Shown: one piece after another, positions 55,843 through 64,000 of the stretch
Layout of the letters: every line of letters begins with the position of its first letter
How positions within the stretch are numbered: the stretch's first letter is position 1
From: Priestia endophytica DSM 13796
GTDB taxonomy: Bacteria; Bacillota; Bacilli; Bacillales; Bacillaceae_H
Length of the DNA stretch: 64,000 bases
Assembly: GCF_900115845.1 (NCBI RefSeq)
Contig: NZ_FOXX01000001.1
Coordinates: forward strand, 372,001 to 436,000
Direction of reading: 5' to 3'
Translations under genes and position numbers: made by a program
The notes under the pieces: generated by a model
What the model was told of the DNA's origin: nothing
Seen by the model: the letters and a program-made list of their open reading frames with translations, nothing else
The model's database searches: none

Positions 55843-57198
55843 TTACTTACTTTTCATTACATCGTGTTCTTCTAGAAACTTCGTATTAAATTCCCCTTCA
55901 ATGAATTTCTCATGTTGAAGTAAATTTAAATGAAACGGAATTGTTGTATCTACGCCTTCAATAACAAACTCGCTTAGAGCTCTTCTCATTCTTGCAACAG
56001 CTTCTTCGCGCGTTGGAGCGTGAACAATTAATTTAGCAATCATTGAATCGTAGAAAGGCGGAATTTTATACCCTGAGTATACCGCAGAATCAACACGAAC
56101 GCCAAAACCGCCTGGAGGAAGGTACATAGTGATTTCCCCTGGAGATGGCATGAAATTTTTCGCTGGATTTTCAGCATTGATACGGCACTCGATTGCCCAT
56201 CCAGAAAACGTAACGTCTTCTTGCGTATACGAGAGCTTCTCATGATTTGCCACTTTGATTTGCTCTTTAATTAAGTCAATACCTGTTACCATTTCTGTTA
56301 CGGGATGTTCAACTTGGATACGCGTGTTCATTTCCATGAAATAAAACTTTCTGTCACGGTAGTCATAGATAAACTCCACTGTTCCAGCTCCTGTATATTG
56401 AACAGCTTGTGCTGCCTTAACAGCAGCTTCTCCCATTTTCGCACGCATTTCTCCATCAAGGGCTGGAGAAGGCGTTTCTTCAATTAATTTTTGAAGACGG
56501 CGCTGAATACTGCAATCACGTTCACCAAGATGAATTGTATTACCAAATTCATCTGCTAACACTTGGATTTCAACATGGCGGAAGTCTTCGATATACTTTT
56601 CTAAATAAACCCCTGGGTTTCCAAATGCTGTTGCGGCTTCTTGCTGTGTAATCTCGACACCTTTTCTTAAAGAAGATTCGTCACGCGCAACACGGATTCC
56701 TTTTCCGCCTCCGCCTGCTGTTGCCTTAATAATTACAGGATACCCAATTTCCTCTGCAATTGTAACCGCATCTTCCACACTTTCAATAATCCCTTGAGAT
56801 CCAGGTACAATCGGTACACCTGCTTCACGCATTGTTTCTCTTGCCACATCTTTTGTTCCCATTTTTGAAATGGACTCTGGCGTTGGTCCAACAAACGTTA
56901 CATTACACTCACGGCAAAGCTCAGCGAAGTCAGCGTTCTCAGATAAAAATCCGTAACCAGGGTGAATCGCATCACATCCTGTAAGCATTGCAATACCCAT
57001 GATATTTGTGAAATTTAAGTAGCTGTCTTTCGAAGCAGTAGGACCTACACAATACGCTTCATCAGCAAGACGAACGTGCAGCGACTCTTTATCTGCTTCT
57101 GAATAAATTGCAACAGACTCGACATTTAATTCTTTACATGCGCGGATAATTCTTACGGCAATTTCTCCGCGGTTCGCAATAAGCAATTTTTTTATCAT
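55843..57198 (-). CDS. accC: acetyl-CoA carboxylase, biotin carboxylase subunit
   Basis: ATP-grasp enzyme that carboxylates biotin on AccB. 451 residues. [18 protein letters not shown] start, [12 protein letters not shown], the glycine-rich ATP loop [14 protein letters not shown], and catalytic [15 protein letters not shown]. 13 bases after accB. May also serve the orphan carboxyltransferase at 16.7-18.2 kb. Confidence 0.97.
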   Translation of the reverse strand: MIKKLLIANRGEIAVRIIRACKELNVESVAIYSEADKESLHVRLADEAYCVGPTASKDSYLNFTNIMGIAMLTGCDAIHPGYGFLSENADFAELCRECNVTFVGPTPESISKMGTKDVARETMREAGVPIVPGSQGIIESVEDAVTIAEEIGYPVIIKATAGGGGKGIRVARDESSLRKGVEITQQEAATAFGNPGVYLEKYIEDFRHVEIQVLADEFGNTIHLGERDCSIQRRLQKLIEETPSPALDGEMRAKMGEAAVKAAQAVQYTGAGTVEFIYDYRDRKFYFMEMNTRIQVEHPVTEMVTGIDLIKEQIKVANHEKLSYTQEDVTFSGWAIECRINAENPAKNFMPSPGEITMYLPPGGFGVRVDSAVYSGYKIPPFYDSMIAKLIVHAPTREEAVARMRRALSEFVIEGVDTTIPFHLNLLQHEKFIEGEFNTKFLEEHDVMKSK

Positions 57199-57211
57199 AA
57201 TTGATCTCCCT

Positions 57212-57703
57212 TTATTCTGGTTTAACTAAGAAAAGTGGTTGACCATATTCTACAAGCTGACCATTTTCAACAAGTATTTCAACGATTTCACCTGTTACTT
57301 CAGCCTCAATTTCGTTGAATAGTTTCATCGCTTCCACAATACAAACCACGCTATCTTGTTTAACTTTAGTTCCCGTTTGAACATATGGACCTGCTTCTGG
57401 TGAAGAGGAATTATAAAAAGTTCCAACCATTGGTGATGTAATTTTATGAAGGTTACTGTCTTCTTTTTTCTCTTCTGTATGTACCGGTTGTTGTGGTTCA
57501 TTTTGTTGCACAACAGGCTGCGCTGATGGCTGAGCCGGTATTTGTTGAACAGGCTGTTCCTGAATAACTACTTTCTGTTGTGCTGCAAGAGCACCTTTCT
57601 TTTTCAACTTAATTTTCGAGCCTTCATGCTCGTACATAAATTCTTCGATAGATGACTGATCAACAAGGCGAATAATTTCGCGAATCTCTTGAATTTTTAA
57701 CAT
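57212..57703 (-). CDS. accB: acetyl-CoA carboxylase biotin carboxyl carrier protein
   Basis: Carries biotin between AccC and the carboxyltransferase. 163 residues: N-terminal dimer/interaction part ([20 protein letters not shown]), a long Gln/Pro/Val linker, then the biotinyl domain with biotin Lys in [14 protein letters not shown] at 57703 is favoured over 57724 because B. subtilis AccB starts in the same way and GGAG is suitably placed. Confidence 0.95.
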   Translation of the reverse strand: MLKIQEIREIIRLVDQSSIEEFMYEHEGSKIKLKKKGALAAQQKVVIQEQPVQQIPAQPSAQPVVQQNEPQQPVHTEEKKEDSNLHKITSPMVGTFYNSSSPEAGPYVQTGTKVKQDSVVCIVEAMKLFNEIEAEVTGEIVEILVENGQLVEYGQPLFLVKPE

Positions 57704-57746
57704 CTCTTTTACACTCCATTTCATCGACTAGTGAATACTTAATATC

Positions 57747-57782
57747 ATACGCTAACTGTCCTTAAAATTTCAACAGGCGTAT
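57747..57782 (-). promoter_or_regulatory. inverted repeat in the accB leader
   Basis: ATACGC (57747-57752) pairs with GCGTAT (57777-57782); inside it CTGT (57756-57759) pairs with ACAG (57773-57776). Near the start of the transcript GGAC-N4-GTCC forms another short stem. No T run follows, so it is not a terminator. Confidence 0.4.
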
Positions 57783-57805
57783 ACTTTGGACAACCGTCCT
57801 TTTCT

Positions 57806-57834
57806 ATTTTAAGTAAACTTCTTTTCTTTGACAA
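57806..57834 (-). promoter_or_regulatory. accBC promoter
   Basis: Minus strand TTGTCA (57829-57834), exact 17-base spacer, TAAAAT (57806-57811), giving a leader of about 95 bases before accB. Confidence 0.65.
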
Positions 57835-57908
57835 TGTACTAGTTATTACCTAGTGTTATCATTAACTATTATATTTCAGTCTTGCTTTGGATGCAAAATA
57901 AGTTCAAA

Positions 57909-57942
57909 TAAAAAAAAGACGACAGAAGTCGCCTTTTTTTTA
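57909..57942 (-). terminator. terminator of the spoIIIA operon
   Basis: On the minus strand GGCGAC-TTCT-GTCGTC with one G-U pair, flanked by A and T runs, directly after spoIIIAH. Confidence 0.85.
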
Positions 57943-57947
57943 TTTCA

Positions 57948-58526
57948 TTATTTAACAGGCTCAAATTCTACCGCTACTTTCTTAGCTCCAATTTCTTGCG
58001 TCACGATATTCATAATTTCATTTGCTTGTTTTTTGCTATCTTCTTTTGATTTTACAACGATACGAACCCCGTTATCTTCAGCACGTACAAGGGCATCATC
58101 ATATCCTTTTTCCTTGATTAATGTCTCAATTGTTTGCTCTTTTTCATTGAGTTTTGAAAGTTCTTCTACTTTGTCCTTTGCTTCACTTTTCTCTTCTACT
58201 GAAGCCTCATTTGATGCGACAACGTCCTCAAGTTTCTCAATTTCTTTACTTCTCTCGTCTGTAATTTGCATGCGCATTGCTAAAAATTGGTCTTCATTTT
58301 CCACAGTTGAGACAACTGTTTCCCCGTTTTTCTCTGTTGTTGAAGCTCCCTTTTGCTCTGTTTCTTTATCCGTTTGCTTTGCACTTTCTTTTTCTTTACT
58401 TTCTTCTTTATCTGTAAAAGCGACGTTATCACTCTGTGGGCTTGGAGACGTAATATAATAAACAGATAAAACAACAACTAAGCTAAGCATTGTTAATAAC
58501 CAAACGGTTTGTTTTTTCAGCAACAT
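57948..58526 (-). CDS. spoIIIAH: stage III sporulation protein SpoIIIAH
   Basis: Mother-cell membrane protein that binds forespore SpoIIQ across the intermembrane space. 192 residues: one N-terminal transmembrane helix (about 6-26), a long Glu/Lys-rich linker, and a C-terminal EscJ/YscJ-like ring-building domain (QIGAKKVAVEFEP end region). Last gene of the operon. Confidence 0.95.
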   Translation of the reverse strand: MLLKKQTVWLLTMLSLVVVLSVYYITSPSPQSDNVAFTDKEESKEKESAKQTDKETEQKGASTTEKNGETVVSTVENEDQFLAMRMQITDERSKEIEKLEDVVASNEASVEEKSEAKDKVEELSKLNEKEQTIETLIKEKGYDDALVRAEDNGVRIVVKSKEDSKKQANEIMNIVTQEIGAKKVAVEFEPVK

Positions 58527-58531
58527 AAAAT

Positions 58532-59197
58532 TTAATCCCCCTTCGTCTTTTTAGGCGTGACTGCCACGCGATGACTTGGAACATCGAGCACTCTCGTAAC
58601 TGCGTCCACAACCGACTTTTTCACTTTTATATTATCAGCTCCCTTCGCAACGACAAGAACGCCCCTAATATCAGGTTTTAGTGTTTTTACAACAACGGGC
58701 TGTTCCTTATCACCGTTACGAACAATAACGAGCTGTTGATCCACTGAGTTATCTTCAATATTCCTTGTACCGCCTTCACGATCATTTTCTTCTGTTGTTT
58801 GACTTTGGTTTACTGTGTTATGCTCATAAATTTTCTCTTCTGTAGCATCAACGTTTACAAATACTTGCACATTATCAACGCCAATCATACTTTCTAGCAC
58901 ATCTGTAAGTTCTGCTTCGTATTTTTTTTCATAGTCTGAAATTGTTCTAGCCTGCTTTTCTTTTCCACTACCAAACGTTTCTACTTCCTCTGTTTCTTGT
59001 TGGCTATCACCTGAGCCTTTCGTTTCAACGGCGTCTGGTTTTGCTGTTGAGCTTTGAAAATTCCCATAGAGCATGACAAAAACTCCAGCGGCCAAAAGTA
59101 AAATCACATATGCAAGCTTGCGGTTTTTCTTAGGTGGATCTGAAGAAGATAGTCTCGCTAAGAAGCTCTTTTTCTTGTTGCTCTCCTTATCGCTCAT
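58532..59197 (-). CDS. spoIIIAG: stage III sporulation protein SpoIIIAG
   Basis: Forms the large ring of the mother cell-forespore feeding-tube complex. 221 residues: cytoplasmic basic head, one transmembrane helix (about 27-45), ring-building domain split by an insertion (NVDATEEKIYEHNTVNQ onward), and a VVAKGADN C-terminal strand. Overlaps spoIIIAF by 11 bases. Confidence 0.95.
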   Translation of the reverse strand: MSDKESNKKKSFLARLSSSDPPKKNRKLAYVILLLAAGVFVMLYGNFQSSTAKPDAVETKGSGDSQQETEEVETFGSGKEKQARTISDYEKKYEAELTDVLESMIGVDNVQVFVNVDATEEKIYEHNTVNQSQTTEENDREGGTRNIEDNSVDQQLVIVRNGDKEQPVVVKTLKPDIRGVLVVAKGADNIKVKKSVVDAVTRVLDVPSHRVAVTPKKTKGD

Positions 59198-59822
59198 CTG
59201 CTTCTCCTCCTCCCATTGTGACTATAATTTGTTTTTTATTCATATCCCATTTTTTAGAAAGAAAACTTTGTACTTTCTTTAGCTTCTCGTCGTTTTCTGT
59301 TTTCTCTTTTTTAATAGGTTCCGACGTATTAATGGAAACAACTTCAACTTCTGAGACTGATGCTGTATGCTTATTCTCCTTTGGCTGAACAGACAGAGAG
59401 ATGGAACTAATATTTTCAAAACTTTTTTCACCTTTCTCGTCTTTCATATGAACTTCTACGCCTGAAACTTCTACTCCATACTCCTTCACCAACTCCTCTT
59501 TTACTCCCTCTTCTAGTTGGACAGCCATCTGTTCTAAAATATATGCATCTTGTGACGCTTGTATTTCTTTTTTCTTTAAATCTAGCAAATTTTTTGAAGA
59601 GTTTTCTTGAGAGATAGAAGAAGAGTTAATGGCGGTAAACAGTTTATCAACGTTCACTTTGAATATGCTGAAAACAGGTGTCAAAATAATAAGCATAAGA
59701 AGTAGACCAATAACCATCTTTGCGTACTTCTGCATAGATGAGCTTGGTAACAGCAGATCAATAATGGTAGCAAGTAAGATAAACAGAATAATATTTGTAA
59801 CCCATTCTGTTAACGCTCCCAT
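59187..59822 (-). CDS. spoIIIAF: stage III sporulation protein SpoIIIAF
   Basis: 211 residues: two N-terminal transmembrane helices (about 8-24 and 34-52) and a ring-building-like soluble domain outside the mother-cell membrane. ATG at 59822 follows AAGGAGG; the frame call at 59828 begins inside that site. Component of the SpoIIIA-SpoIIQ channel. Confidence 0.93.
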   Translation of the reverse strand: MGALTEWVTNIILFILLATIIDLLLPSSSMQKYAKMVIGLLLMLIILTPVFSIFKVNVDKLFTAINSSSISQENSSKNLLDLKKKEIQASQDAYILEQMAVQLEEGVKEELVKEYGVEVSGVEVHMKDEKGEKSFENISSISLSVQPKENKHTASVSEVEVVSINTSEPIKKEKTENDEKLKKVQSFLSKKWDMNKKQIIVTMGGGEADER

Positions 59823-59833
59823 CAACACCCTCC

Positions 59834-61006
59834 TTATCTGACCATCATCGTAATATTACTTGCAGTAATAACAAGCGTAATACATAAGAAAAACATTAAA
59901 GAAACAACAGCAAGAGCAGCAAAAATATAAATAACGCTTCTACTAATGATGCTTAAACAGGAGATGATTGGTCCTCCTCCAACAGGCTGGATCAGAGCTG
60001 CAGCAAGCTTGTAAATAATTGCAATTGAAAGGAGTTTAAGAGCAGGAAAAGCTGTGATAAAAAGTAAAATCGCTACCCCAACAAGGCCTACCGTATTTTT
60101 TAATAGAAGAGAGGCACTTAATACTGTATCTGTTGCATCTGTAAACATCCGTCCTACAACAGGAACAAAGTTTCCTGTAATAAATTTTGCAGTTCTCACA
60201 GTGATTCCATCTGCTACGGCCGAACTTGTCCCCTGAACAGAAATAACGCCTAAGAAAATAGTGAGAAACCCACCAAGAACTCCAATGCTCACATTTCTCA
60301 TAAGCTGAGCAAGCTGTGTTACTTTATATTGTTCTGAAATTGTACTTACAATGCTTAACAGTGCAGAAAGAAATAAAAGCGGCATTACAACATACTGAAT
60401 AAGTAACCCGCTTGTGTTCATAAGAAAAATAATCACTGGATGAAAAAAAGCGGCTGACATCACGCCTCCCGAAGAAGCCATAAGAGCTAGAAGAAGAGGA
60501 ATAAGCGCAATAATAAAATGAATCATCGTCTGTATGGCTTCAGTTGCATATGAAATGGCAATATGGAAGCTATTTAAAGCAATGACAATAAGCACAAGAT
60601 AAACAAGTGCGTAAGCTACTTTACTAACGGTTGTTTTCTCAAATGCATTCTGAAGATTCTGGAGGAATACGCAAAAGATTGTTAGCATAATGAGCGTACC
60701 GAGGAGTTTTCCATTTGCAATAATTTCGTGAAGAAAGAACTTCATAAGCCCTTTCAACCACTCCTCTAGCGAAAGTTCTTTGTCTCCTTTCAAAAACTCG
60801 ACAAGACTGCCTTTCTGACTTTCCGGCAAAAAACCACCATACTCTGTCATGATATTATTCCAAAACCCTTTTATCTCATCGATGCCAAGCTGATCCACCT
60901 GTTCATCTACCATTTCATCAGCACTTGGAATAGCTTGTACACTGTCAGGTAGAAAAAAAAGAAAAAGCAGCAATACTAAACAAAATAAGCTTTTTTTCTT
61001 TTTCAT
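59834..61006 (-). CDS. spoIIIAE: stage III sporulation protein SpoIIIAE
   Basis: 390-residue polytopic membrane protein with an N-terminal signal-like segment (LFCLVLLLFLFFLPDSVQA), a soluble stretch of about 70 residues, then about seven or eight transmembrane helices. Conserved internal GGFLTIFLGVISVQG. Proposed transporter-like core or export platform of the SpoIIIA complex. Confidence 0.95.
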   Translation of the reverse strand: MKKKKSLFCLVLLLFLFFLPDSVQAIPSADEMVDEQVDQLGIDEIKGFWNNIMTEYGGFLPESQKGSLVEFLKGDKELSLEEWLKGLMKFFLHEIIANGKLLGTLIMLTIFCVFLQNLQNAFEKTTVSKVAYALVYLVLIVIALNSFHIAISYATEAIQTMIHFIIALIPLLLALMASSGGVMSAAFFHPVIIFLMNTSGLLIQYVVMPLLFLSALLSIVSTISEQYKVTQLAQLMRNVSIGVLGGFLTIFLGVISVQGTSSAVADGITVRTAKFITGNFVPVVGRMFTDATDTVLSASLLLKNTVGLVGVAILLFITAFPALKLLSIAIIYKLAAALIQPVGGGPIISCLSIISRSVIYIFAALAVVSLMFFLCITLVITASNITMMVR

Positions 61007-61029
61007 GTGCGCACCTCAATCCTCATTCA

Positions 61030-61416
61030 TTATGTTGTTGGCAACATTGAAATAATGGTTTCAATCACAACCGTTAAGATTGGTATTGCCATTGATAAAA
61101 TGAGGATTTTCCCTCCTAACTCGATTTTTGAAGCAATGGAACCTTGTCCAGCATCTTTCGTAATTTGAGCGCCGAATTCAGCAATATAAGCAATCCCAAT
61201 AATCTTTAAAATGGTTTCTACATATATAACATTGACCCCGGCTTGACGCGAAAGAACTTCAACCATTCCAATAATTTCGCTGATTTTATCAACGAGAAAC
61301 AAGAAAATAACGCAGCCAACAAATACAACAAGAAGAAAAGCGATGGAGGATTTTTGTTCTTTTAAAATAATTGTTAAAAACGTGGCAATTAAACCAAGGC
61401 CAACAATTTGGATCAT
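61030..61416 (-). CDS. spoIIIAD: stage III sporulation protein SpoIIIAD
   Basis: 128-residue membrane protein with four predicted helices, sharing the SpoIIIAC-like fold twice over. VETILKIIGIAYIAEFGAQ is the family core. Function in the channel complex; details not known. Confidence 0.94.
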   Translation of the reverse strand: MIQIVGLGLIATFLTIILKEQKSSIAFLLVVFVGCVIFLFLVDKISEIIGMVEVLSRQAGVNVIYVETILKIIGIAYIAEFGAQITKDAGQGSIASKIELGGKILILSMAIPILTVVIETIISMLPTT

Positions 61417-61437
61417 TTCAATCTTCCATCACCTCCC

Positions 61438-61644
61438 TTAGCCTTGAAAAAGAAATACAGACTTAATTTTTTGAAACAAGTCTTGTACAATTGACGCGAC
61501 CATAAACAAAATATAAATAAAGCCAATGAGTGTAACCCAATTTGCAAAATCTTTTTTACCCATTTGCTCTAGAACGGTTACTAAAAAGGCAACGATAATG
61601 CCTACTCCGGCAATTTGAAAAATGGTATTGATGTCTACCCCCAT
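61438..61644 (-). CDS. spoIIIAC: stage III sporulation protein SpoIIIAC
   Basis: 68-residue membrane protein with two helices (IFQIAGVGIIVAFLVTVL and WVTLIGFIYILFMVAS). Normal length for the family. Confidence 0.94.
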   Translation of the reverse strand: MGVDINTIFQIAGVGIIVAFLVTVLEQMGKKDFANWVTLIGFIYILFMVASIVQDLFQKIKSVFLFQG

Positions 61645-61664
61645 TTTGTTTCATCCTCCTACAG

Positions 61665-62177
61665 CTACAATAATAAAATGACTAACAATAACCCTGTTAG
61701 GAACCCTAGGCTTTTCACCATCTTCTCGTAGCGCGTTTGCCTGTCAACAGCGTCTGCTTCCTCCCGCTCTAAATGGTTAAGCGTTAACACAATATGCTTT
61801 TGCTGTGTATGCCGATCATGCTGTCCGAGCGTCTGTCCAAATTGTTTTAAAGCTTCTTTCTCCCCCTGCTTCAAAGCAGTTAGACGCCAATTTTCTTCTA
61901 TACTAAGCAGCCAAGCCTCTCCAGCACTTTTTTGACCTTTTTCTAAATATGTTGCAAAAGAATCAAAAAAGGAAGCGATTGGTTTTGGTACTTGTTCTGT
62001 TAATAAACGGGCAATTTGTGGTAGAGGACGATGACTATACATAATTTCTGCCTCAAGTGACCTTAGAGCACTTTTAAGCTGCCGAAGCTGTTTTGGTCTT
62101 GCATTGAGCTGTTTTGCAAGATCAAATCCAAACCATGTTGTCGCAACTAAAATAAATAAAGCCCCAAAAAGTTTCAT
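61665..62177 (-). CDS. spoIIIAB: stage III sporulation protein SpoIIIAB
   Basis: 170 residues: N-terminal and C-terminal transmembrane helices around a helical soluble domain (ARPKQLRQLKSALRSLEAEI), resembling type II secretion F-type architecture. The ATG at 62177 overlaps the spoIIIAA stop (ATGA); the longer frame to 62291 lies within spoIIIAA and is not used. Confidence 0.94.
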   Translation of the reverse strand: MKLFGALFILVATTWFGFDLAKQLNARPKQLRQLKSALRSLEAEIMYSHRPLPQIARLLTEQVPKPIASFFDSFATYLEKGQKSAGEAWLLSIEENWRLTALKQGEKEALKQFGQTLGQHDRHTQQKHIVLTLNHLEREEADAVDRQTRYEKMVKSLGFLTGLLLVILLL

Positions 62178-63094
62178 TTTCTTACACCTTCTATTCCATC
62201 TTTCATTCGTTTTACTTCTCGCTGAAAAATTCCTTCGACAGTTCCAGGTCCGTTTCGATTTGAAAGAAGTACAAAACGGTCGATAATGCAAGCGTCTATT
62301 AACGCTTTTAACGATGGCCTCGTTGCCATATCTTTCACAGAGCTTCCATGAGCAGTTAAAATTAAGCTAACTCCTGCATGAACAGCTTCTAAAATAGCTT
62401 CTGTATCTTCTACTCGTCCAACTTCATCTACAATAAGAACGTTTGGGCTCATCGAACGAATCAACATCATCATTCCTTCTGCTTTTGGACAGGCATCAAG
62501 CACATCAACCCGAGGGCCAAACGTATGCTGTGGTACTCCGTCAAGACAGCCTGCAATTTCCGATCGCTCATCTACAATCCCCACTTTTTGCGAAGGAATT
62601 CTTTTTCTTTCTACTCCTGTGCTAACAAGGCGGGCAAGATCTCTTAGCATTGTTGTTTTCCCAGATTGAGGAGCTCCAATAATGACTGTATTTAACCATT
62701 TACGATCGTAAAGGCTGTCTATTAGACTTTCCCCAATCCCAATTTTCTCGCGTGCAATCCGAATGTTTAATGATGTAATATCCCGGATTGCTTTTACTTT
62801 GCCATTCTCAGTAATAACTCGCCCTGCTAGTCCGACACGGTGGCCACCTTTTATTGTGATATAGCCCTTTTGTAACTCTTCTTCAAGCATGTACATCGAT
62901 GATTGACTAAGTTGACTAAGCATATATGCGAAATCCTCTTTCACGGGTAAGACGGAATAAAAAATAGGCTCGTCTTTTCTGATTAATTCAATAGGACGGT
63001 TAATCCTTAGCCGAATTTCTTGCACATCTTCATCTATATAGCGCCTGAGGAGCTCTACGATATGTTGAGGAAGTACACTTAAAACTGATTCCAT
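62174..63094 (-). CDS. spoIIIAA: stage III sporulation ATPase SpoIIIAA
   Basis: Cytoplasmic secretion-type ATPase powering the SpoIIIA-SpoIIQ channel. 306 residues: Walker A GAPQSGKTT, Walker B VLIVDEVGR, and GIVDERSEIAG; KGGHRVGLAGRV in the N-terminal domain. First gene of the mother-cell-specific operon behind a sigma-E type -10 element. Confidence 0.96.
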   Translation of the reverse strand: MESVLSVLPQHIVELLRRYIDEDVQEIRLRINRPIELIRKDEPIFYSVLPVKEDFAYMLSQLSQSSMYMLEEELQKGYITIKGGHRVGLAGRVITENGKVKAIRDITSLNIRIAREKIGIGESLIDSLYDRKWLNTVIIGAPQSGKTTMLRDLARLVSTGVERKRIPSQKVGIVDERSEIAGCLDGVPQHTFGPRVDVLDACPKAEGMMMLIRSMSPNVLIVDEVGRVEDTEAILEAVHAGVSLILTAHGSSVKDMATRPSLKALIDACIIDRFVLLSNRNGPGTVEGIFQREVKRMKDGIEGVRK

Positions 63095-63125
63095 CCTTAA
63101 TCCCCTCGCCTACTTAGTTATTTTC

Positions 63126-63153
63126 AATGTATGCAAGCTTGGCTATTTTAATG
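63126..63153 (-). promoter_or_regulatory. probable sigma-E promoter of the spoIIIA operon
   Basis: Minus strand CATACATT (63126-63133) is one base from the sigma-E -10 CATACAAT and lies 32 bases before spoIIIAA. The -35 region around 63147-63153 (GCATTAA on the minus strand) is a poor match. Confidence 0.5.
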
Positions 63154-63161
63154 CCAGAACG

Positions 63162-63443
63162 CTATTTGTAAATGCCAATAAAAATAAATGCTACTCCAAG
63201 ACCGATAAATACAAACTTTCCATATGAAAGCTGATCTGCAATGGAAAATAGACCAATTGAAATAGAGGCCAACATAACGAGCGGCCCAATTAAGGCTAAC
63301 AAGCTGTTGATAAAAAGAGCTTTCTTGACATCGTTACCAAAAAGAATAAGTACTGCTGCTGTTAGCTCAATAAATCCTGAGATAAAGCGCAAACACGCCA
63401 TCGTAATGATTGTTGTATCAAACATATTCCAAAAAGGCCTCAT
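63162..63443 (-). CDS. yqhV: small membrane protein YqhV (DUF2619)
   Basis: 93 residues with three predicted transmembrane helices (ACLRFISGFIELTAAVLIL, FINSLLALIGPLVMLASI, FVFIGLGVAFIFIGI). Between efp and spoIIIAA, as in B. subtilis. Function unknown. ATG after GAGGAGAAGTGAACAG. Confidence 0.87.
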   Translation of the reverse strand: MRPFWNMFDTTIITMACLRFISGFIELTAAVLILFGNDVKKALFINSLLALIGPLVMLASISIGLFSIADQLSYGKFVFIGLGVAFIFIGIYK

Positions 63444-63515
63444 CTGTTCACTTCTCCTCGCCTAAGAGCAAAATATTAGTACAACCTATGCTTTTTTTTG
63501 GCTTTTATGCACAAA

Positions 63516-63548
63516 AAAAAGCAAGAGCCTATTAGGCTCTTGCTTTTT
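63516..63548 (-). terminator. terminator after efp
   Basis: Perfect stem AAAAAGCAAGAGCCT / AGGCTCTTGCTTTTT with ATT loop; T run on the minus strand. Confidence 0.93.
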
Positions 63549-63556
63549 AATATCAA

Positions 63557-64000
63557 TTAAGCACGTGATACGTAGCTTCCATCGCTTGTGTTAACCACAA
63601 GAACGTCTCCTTGGTTTACGAAGAATGGAACTTGAACAACTAAGCCTGTTTCAACTGTTGCAGGTTTTGTTCCACCTGAAGCTGTATCTCCTTTAATACC
63701 TGGTTCTGTTTCTGTTACTGTTAGCTCAACGCTGTTTGGAAGCTCAACACCTAATGTTTCGCTTTCATACATCATAATGCTTACTTCCATATTTTCTTTT
63801 AAGAACTTAAGCTCGTATTCAATTTGAGCTTCCGGAAGTTCAATTTGATCATATGTGTTTGTATCCATGAATACGTGTTGATCACCATTTGCATATAGAT
63901 ACTGCATTTTGCGATTATCGATTCGTGCTTTGTTTACTTTTTCACCTGCACGGAATGTTTTCTCTTGGACAGCTCCTGTACGAAGGTTACGAAGTTTAGA
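63557..64000 (-). CDS. efp: elongation factor P (5' end outside window)
   Basis: Rescues ribosomes stalled at polyproline. The frame is open to the right edge, beginning [22 protein letters not shown], which corresponds to about residue 39 of a ~185-residue protein, so domain I including the modified Lys loop is missing here. Visible are domains II and III ([16 protein letters not shown] and [12 protein letters not shown]). The ATG at 63907 is internal. Confidence 0.97.
   Translation of the reverse strand, partial: SKLRNLRTGAVQEKTFRAGEKVNKARIDNRKMQYLYANGDQHVFMDTNTYDQIELPEAQIEYELKFLKENMEVSIMMYESETLGVELPNSVELTVTETEPGIKGDTASGGTKPATVETGLVVQVPFFVNQGDVLVVNTSDGSYVSRA

Noticed and set aside
57853-58458. 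201-codon plus-strand frame opposite spoIIIAH
   Set aside because: Ser/Phe-rich translation typical of the antisense of a Glu/Lys-rich gene; no ribosome site; spoIIIAH is clear on the other strand.
62178-62291. N-terminal extension of spoIIIAB
   Set aside because: Within spoIIIAA in another frame; ATG 62177 with ATGA coupling gives the normal length.
1-64000. tRNA, rRNA, CRISPR, insertion sequences, prophage or a new defence island
   Set aside because: Looked for by gene content, repeats and arrays; none seen. Gene order is a conserved Bacillaceae backbone with metabolic insertions.

Overview
The window is a low-GC, spore-former chromosome segment. It carries spo0A, spoIVB and the eight-gene spoIIIA operon, and its gene order (yqk, yqj, yqi, yqh type genes, then accBC and efp) closely resembles the Bacillus subtilis region between efp and yqkD. 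Long AGGAGG-type ribosome binding sites and the gene content point to a Bacillaceae member. A Priestia (Bacillus) megaterium-like organism is my best guess, from the reductive pyrimidine catabolism and methylmalonyl-CoA genes set into this backbone; that is inference. I see no rRNA, tRNA, CRISPR array, phage or insertion sequence, and no intergenic stretch longer than about 300 bases. Almost everything is on the minus strand. Exceptions are a yqkD-like hydrolase, a small YqzH-like gene, proC, prli42, yqzF and a catR/yodB-like repressor.

Layout from left to right. 1-5.1 kb: hydrolase, yqkB, YqzH-like protein, short-chain dehydrogenase, metallo-hydrolase, proC with a structured leader, rnz. 5.1-15.5 kb: a pyrimidine degradation locus. 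The operon reads beta-ureidopropionase, preT, preA, dihydropyrimidinase, NCS1 permease and a 65-residue protein of unknown role. It is followed by a 61-residue unknown protein, a PucR-type regulator and a class III aminotransferase that probably removes nitrogen from beta-alanine. 15.5-18.6 kb: a PepT-like M20 peptidase, an acyl-CoA carboxylase carboxyltransferase and methylmalonyl-CoA epimerase. 18.7-24.8 kb: the 31-residue Prli42 gene, a GNAT acetyltransferase, two cell-wall enzymes (M15 carboxypeptidase, L,D-transpeptidase), yqjA, an artPQM amino-acid ABC transporter and brxB. 24.9-40.0 kb: meaB, mutB, mutA, then the complete bkd operon (ptb, bcd, buk, lpdV, bkdAA, bkdAB, bkdB) behind a sigma-54 promoter and its activator bkdR. 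40.1-43.6 kb: yqzF, a glycerophosphodiesterase and a nitroreductase/VOC/DoxX operon divergent from a YodB/CatR-type repressor. 43.7-64 kb: spo0A, spoIVB, recN, argR, tlyA, dxs, ispA, xseB, xseA, folD, nusB, yqhY, accC, accB, spoIIIAH-AA, yqhV and the 3' part of efp.

How the parts connect. The bkd operon turns valine, isoleucine and leucine keto acids into branched acyl-CoAs for anteiso/iso fatty acids or energy. Isoleucine and valine breakdown gives propionyl-CoA, which the carboxyltransferase, epimerase and MutAB/MeaB genes would carry to succinyl-CoA. The pyrimidine locus recovers nitrogen from uracil and thymine. A good CodY-like box and an operator-like palindrome sit on its promoter, suggesting nutrient control. 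The most interesting leads are regulatory: a terminator-like hairpin between the proC promoter and gene without T-box signatures, a folded dxs leader, the twin upstream sites of the sigma-54 bkd promoter, a weak hairpin between bkdB and mutA, the two unknown small proteins of the pyrimidine locus, and the miniprotein gene prli42. I found no clearly new multi-gene system; most of the window is conserved backbone.
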